NCBI GenBank assembly: GCA_003482695.1 | Contig: DMYC01000088.1 | Span: 1-7,733, forward strand | Reading direction: 5' to 3' | From: Clostridiales bacterium UBA8960 | GTDB lineage: Bacteria; Bacillota; Clostridia; Peptostreptococcales; Acidaminobacteraceae | DNA: 7,733 nt | Part shown: in pieces, positions 5,945 to 7,733 of the stretch | Layout: every line of letters starts with the position of its first letter | Numbering within the stretch: position 1 is the stretch's first letter | Notes under the pieces: generated by a model | Told to the model about the DNA's origin: nothing | The model's input: the letters and a program-made list of their open reading frames with translations, nothing else | The model's database searches: none | Program-made: the position numbers and the translations under genes

Positions 5945-6012
5945 CAAACGTATTATATATAATGTTTGCGTATTACATAAACTATTATAAATTATGTTTA
6001 TAAAAAATGCAA
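5945..6012 (-). promoter_or_regulatory. AT-rich promoter region with two dyads, upstream of the DUF2087 gene
   Basis: Read on the minus strand, TTGCAT (6007-6012) and TATAAT (5984-5989) are 17 bp apart and make a credible sigma-A promoter. A second TATAAT lies closer to the gene (5952-5957), with only TTATGT as -35. Two spaced inverted repeats overlap these elements: ACATAA/TTATGT (5975-5980 and 5992-5997) across the distal -10, and CAAAC/GTTTG (5945-5949 and 5964-5968) around the proximal one. They could be operator sites, perhaps for autoregulation, but AT-rich DNA produces such dyads easily. Confidence 0.4.
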
Positions 6013-6083
6013 TAGGTCGCAAGGAAAAACCATATGCCGATGATAAAGCGTCAGTGACAAGTAACATTTATAAGAAATTATAA

Positions 6084-6290
6084 TTTTTCATCGATTGGGT
6101 CAATGCAAAAAATGGCCATCCAATATATGACGTCGCCAGATCTTATGTGATATTTTACGAGTTTGCCTTTCGACTATCCCAGAAATTTTTGACTCTTGTC
6201 CGAAAGAAATACGGCTTCAGCGACGTGGATTTGAATAAAGCGATCTACGTCATGGCCCTTCACCGATTAAATGAGGCTAGCTACAGATGA
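6084..6290 (+). pseudogene. C-terminal remnant of an APH-family phosphotransferase
   Basis: A 68-codon open frame ending in TGA (6288-6290) begins FFIDWVNAKNGHPIYDVARS. This matches the metal-binding segment (IDW-x-NA-x3-HP-x-YDVAR) of aminoglycoside phosphotransferase/choline-kinase-type enzymes, followed by a plausible family C terminus ending ALHRLNEASYR. The frame has a TAA at 6081-6083 immediately upstream and no usable start; the N lobe and the catalytic HGD-x-HPxN loop are not seen in the preceding sequence. It is therefore read as the decayed 3' end of a kinase-like gene of about 250 residues whose front was lost by deletion. Its stop lies eight bases from the end of the convergent exporter gene. 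The exact subfamily and original substrate cannot be told. Confidence 0.65.
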
Positions 6291-6298
6291 CGCGTCCA

Positions 6299-7733
6299 TT
6301 ACTTTGAGAGCCGTTTAAGTATGGTCGGGAGCACGGTCAAGGTTAAGACCACACTTGCACTCATGGTAAACCACATCACCAATGACAAGAATGTATGAAT
6401 TTTTAGTGGAGAAAGCATAAGTGCACTCATGCCTAATGCAAGACCAATCGCATTAGCGAGTATTGGCCTGGACGTATATTGAAACGCGAGATGGATTGCC
6501 TCTTCAGAGTGCAATCCTTTTTTCGTGTATATAGCCCAAACCGACACAAAGTGAATGGCGTAGTCAATCCCAATCCCGATTGAGATGGAAAACATTAGAA
6601 TCGTAAACAAATTTAGTGGGATTTTTAAAATTGCCAAATAGCCATATAAAAAAAACATCGTCAAAATGATCGGCAAAAGTGCCACGATAGATGGCAGAAG
6701 CCTTCTAAGGGCTGCTAGAATCATTAGGAAAATAAGACCAATCGCGTAAAATTGCGTGGACAGTTGTGCGCTTACCATCTGTTGGTTCAAATCGCGCATG
6801 ATGAACTGGACACTTGTCACTTGAGCGGCCCGTTTCAGCGGTAAACCATCGATGGTGGACTCGATCGCAGCTAGGCTCTCATCTGTGAATTGACTCGGAA
6901 ATGCGATCACACGACCCACGCGCCTGCTCGAATCTACAAACTGCTTTTCAAATTCTGAACCACTAAAACGATTGCTTATTTTATGGAGGCCAACAACCCG
7001 TGATATATATGGGCTTTCGTCTAGTGCACCTTCAATCACCTCTGAAATCGCCATCGGGTTTTCACCTTCTTCCCATTCAAATGCAATCATCAAAGGGACG
7101 CCGCCACCTGTGGCCTTCTCAATTGCTTCAAAACTCTGATAGAGCTCTGTATTTTCTTTATAAAACATCAGTTGATTAAAATCCGTTCTGAGATTTGGTA
7201 GCACCATTACGGTTAAAATAGAGAGCGCAACAACCAAGACTAAGATTGGTTTCCCCCATAAATGCCTTAAAAATGTAACGGTTTTCATATGTTTCGTCTT
7301 AACGGGTTTTAATGTAATCTTTGATGTCAATAAAATAGGCAGCACCCACCATGTCGCCACACCTGCGAGTAGAACGCCAGAGCTTGCTATGATGACCAGT
7401 GTGCTCACCACTTCTTCCCTGACCGTCAAGAGGGATAAAAACCCCACCATCGTCGTAAGTGTCGTTACGATCATAGGCATCCCAACCATTTTAAGTGTAT
7501 CGACCACAGCGCGACGCTTATCCTGATTTTGAGTGTACGATTCTTGAAAGTGCGATATAAAGTGAAGCCCGTCCGCACTACCGATGATCAAGGTGAATAT
7601 AGGGGCAAGAACCGTCGTGATAGAAACGCCTGAACCGACCCAACCGACGATTCCCATCATCCATATAGAGGCTACAATAGCAGGTAAAACCGACAGAAGA
7701 GTTGCTTTAATACTTCCCATCTGCCAGCTGAAG
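6299..7733 (-). CDS. RND/MMPL-family exporter, C-terminal part (runs off the window)
   Basis: An inner-membrane, proton-driven exporter of the RND superfamily in the MMPL/SSD-like branch. The frame stays open to the window edge (codons for FSWQ precede the first visible Met at 7718-7720), so that Met is internal and about 250-300 N-terminal residues are probably missing. Seen here are the later helices of the first membrane block, with IGSADGLHFISHFQE, then a helix starting the second half (PILVLVVALSILTVMVLP), an external loop of about 150 residues, and a final five-helix block. That block contains GIGIDYAIHF, the standard second-half signature with the Asp expected to carry protons. It ends TVLPTILKRLSK. 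Substrate unknown; lipids, hopanoids or hydrophobic drugs are typical for relatives. No terminator is evident in the eight bases before the convergent remnant. Confidence 0.88.
   Translation of the reverse strand, partial: FSWQMGSIKATLLSVLPAIVASIWMMGIVGWVGSGVSITTVLAPIFTLIIGSADGLHFISHFQESYTQNQDKRRAVVDTLKMVGMPMIVTTLTTMVGFLSLLTVREEVVSTLVIIASSGVLLAGVATWWVLPILLTSKITLKPVKTKHMKTVTFLRHLWGKPILVLVVALSILTVMVLPNLRTDFNQLMFYKENTELYQSFEAIEKATGGGVPLMIAFEWEEGENPMAISEVIEGALDESPYISRVVGLHKISNRFSGSEFEKQFVDSSRRVGRVIAFPSQFTDESLAAIESTIDGLPLKRAAQVTSVQFIMRDLNQQMVSAQLSTQFYAIGLIFLMILAALRRLLPSIVALLPIILTMFFLYGYLAILKIPLNLFTILMFSISIGIGIDYAIHFVSVWAIYTKKGLHSEEAIHLAFQYTSRPILANAIGLALGMSALMLSPLKIHTFLSLVMWFTMSASVVLTLTVLPTILKRLSK

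Noticed and set aside
6105..6152. Short ORF starting at the ATG at 6103-6105
   Set aside because: It encodes only about 15 residues before a stop, in a different frame from the recognisable phosphotransferase remnant.
6222..6251. Hairpin (9-bp stem, 12-base loop) as terminator for the exporter gene
   Set aside because: It lies in the phosphotransferase remnant, has a long loop and no T run on the minus strand.

Overview
The window looks like chromosome of a low-to-moderate-GC member of the Bacillota, probably a clostridial anaerobe. This is inferred from strong AGGAGG-type ribosome binding sites, a TTG start, tandem ArsA/Get3-type ATPases, a DUF2087 protein, and a CxxC/HExxH protein of a type I associate with clostridia. 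The genus cannot be fixed from the sequence. There is no rRNA, tRNA, CRISPR array or intact mobile element.

Layout, left to right. (1) Positions 30-518 hold a MarR-family regulator with a TTG start, followed by a hairpin. (2) After a leader containing a heptanucleotide repeat tract, positions 671-3248 hold a tight three-gene operon: ArsA/Get3-like ATPase, a 75-residue helical protein, and a second ArsA/Get3-like ATPase. Both ATPases carry a C-terminal HSP20-like (alpha-crystallin) domain. (3) A 45-bp near-perfect palindrome separates this operon from a putative zinc metallopeptidase (3397-3942), whose N terminus is encoded by a 9-bp tandem repeat. A possible 42-residue ORF follows it. (4) Positions 4147-5607 encode SelO (YdiU), a pseudokinase-fold protein AMPylase with Cys at the selenocysteine position, ending in a good intrinsic terminator. 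(5) On the minus strand lies a DUF2087 protein (5655-5921) behind an AT-rich promoter region with dyads. (6) Positions 6084-6290 hold the C-terminal remnant of an APH-family phosphotransferase on the plus strand, without a start and with a stop directly upstream. (7) The right edge is the C-terminal part of an RND/MMPL-type exporter on the minus strand, which runs off the window.

The most interesting unit is the ATPase / small protein / ATPase operon. Both ATPases keep the nucleotide-binding and hydrolysis motifs but lack the cysteines that E. coli ArsA uses for arsenite and the CxxC of eukaryotic Get3. No arsB, arsD, arsR or acr3 is nearby. The HSP20-like tail recalls the Get3d subgroup. A paired or heterodimeric Get3-like chaperone with a dedicated small partner is a reasonable hypothesis; arsenic export is not supported. 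The MarR gene upstream could control the operon, but nothing in the sequence proves it.
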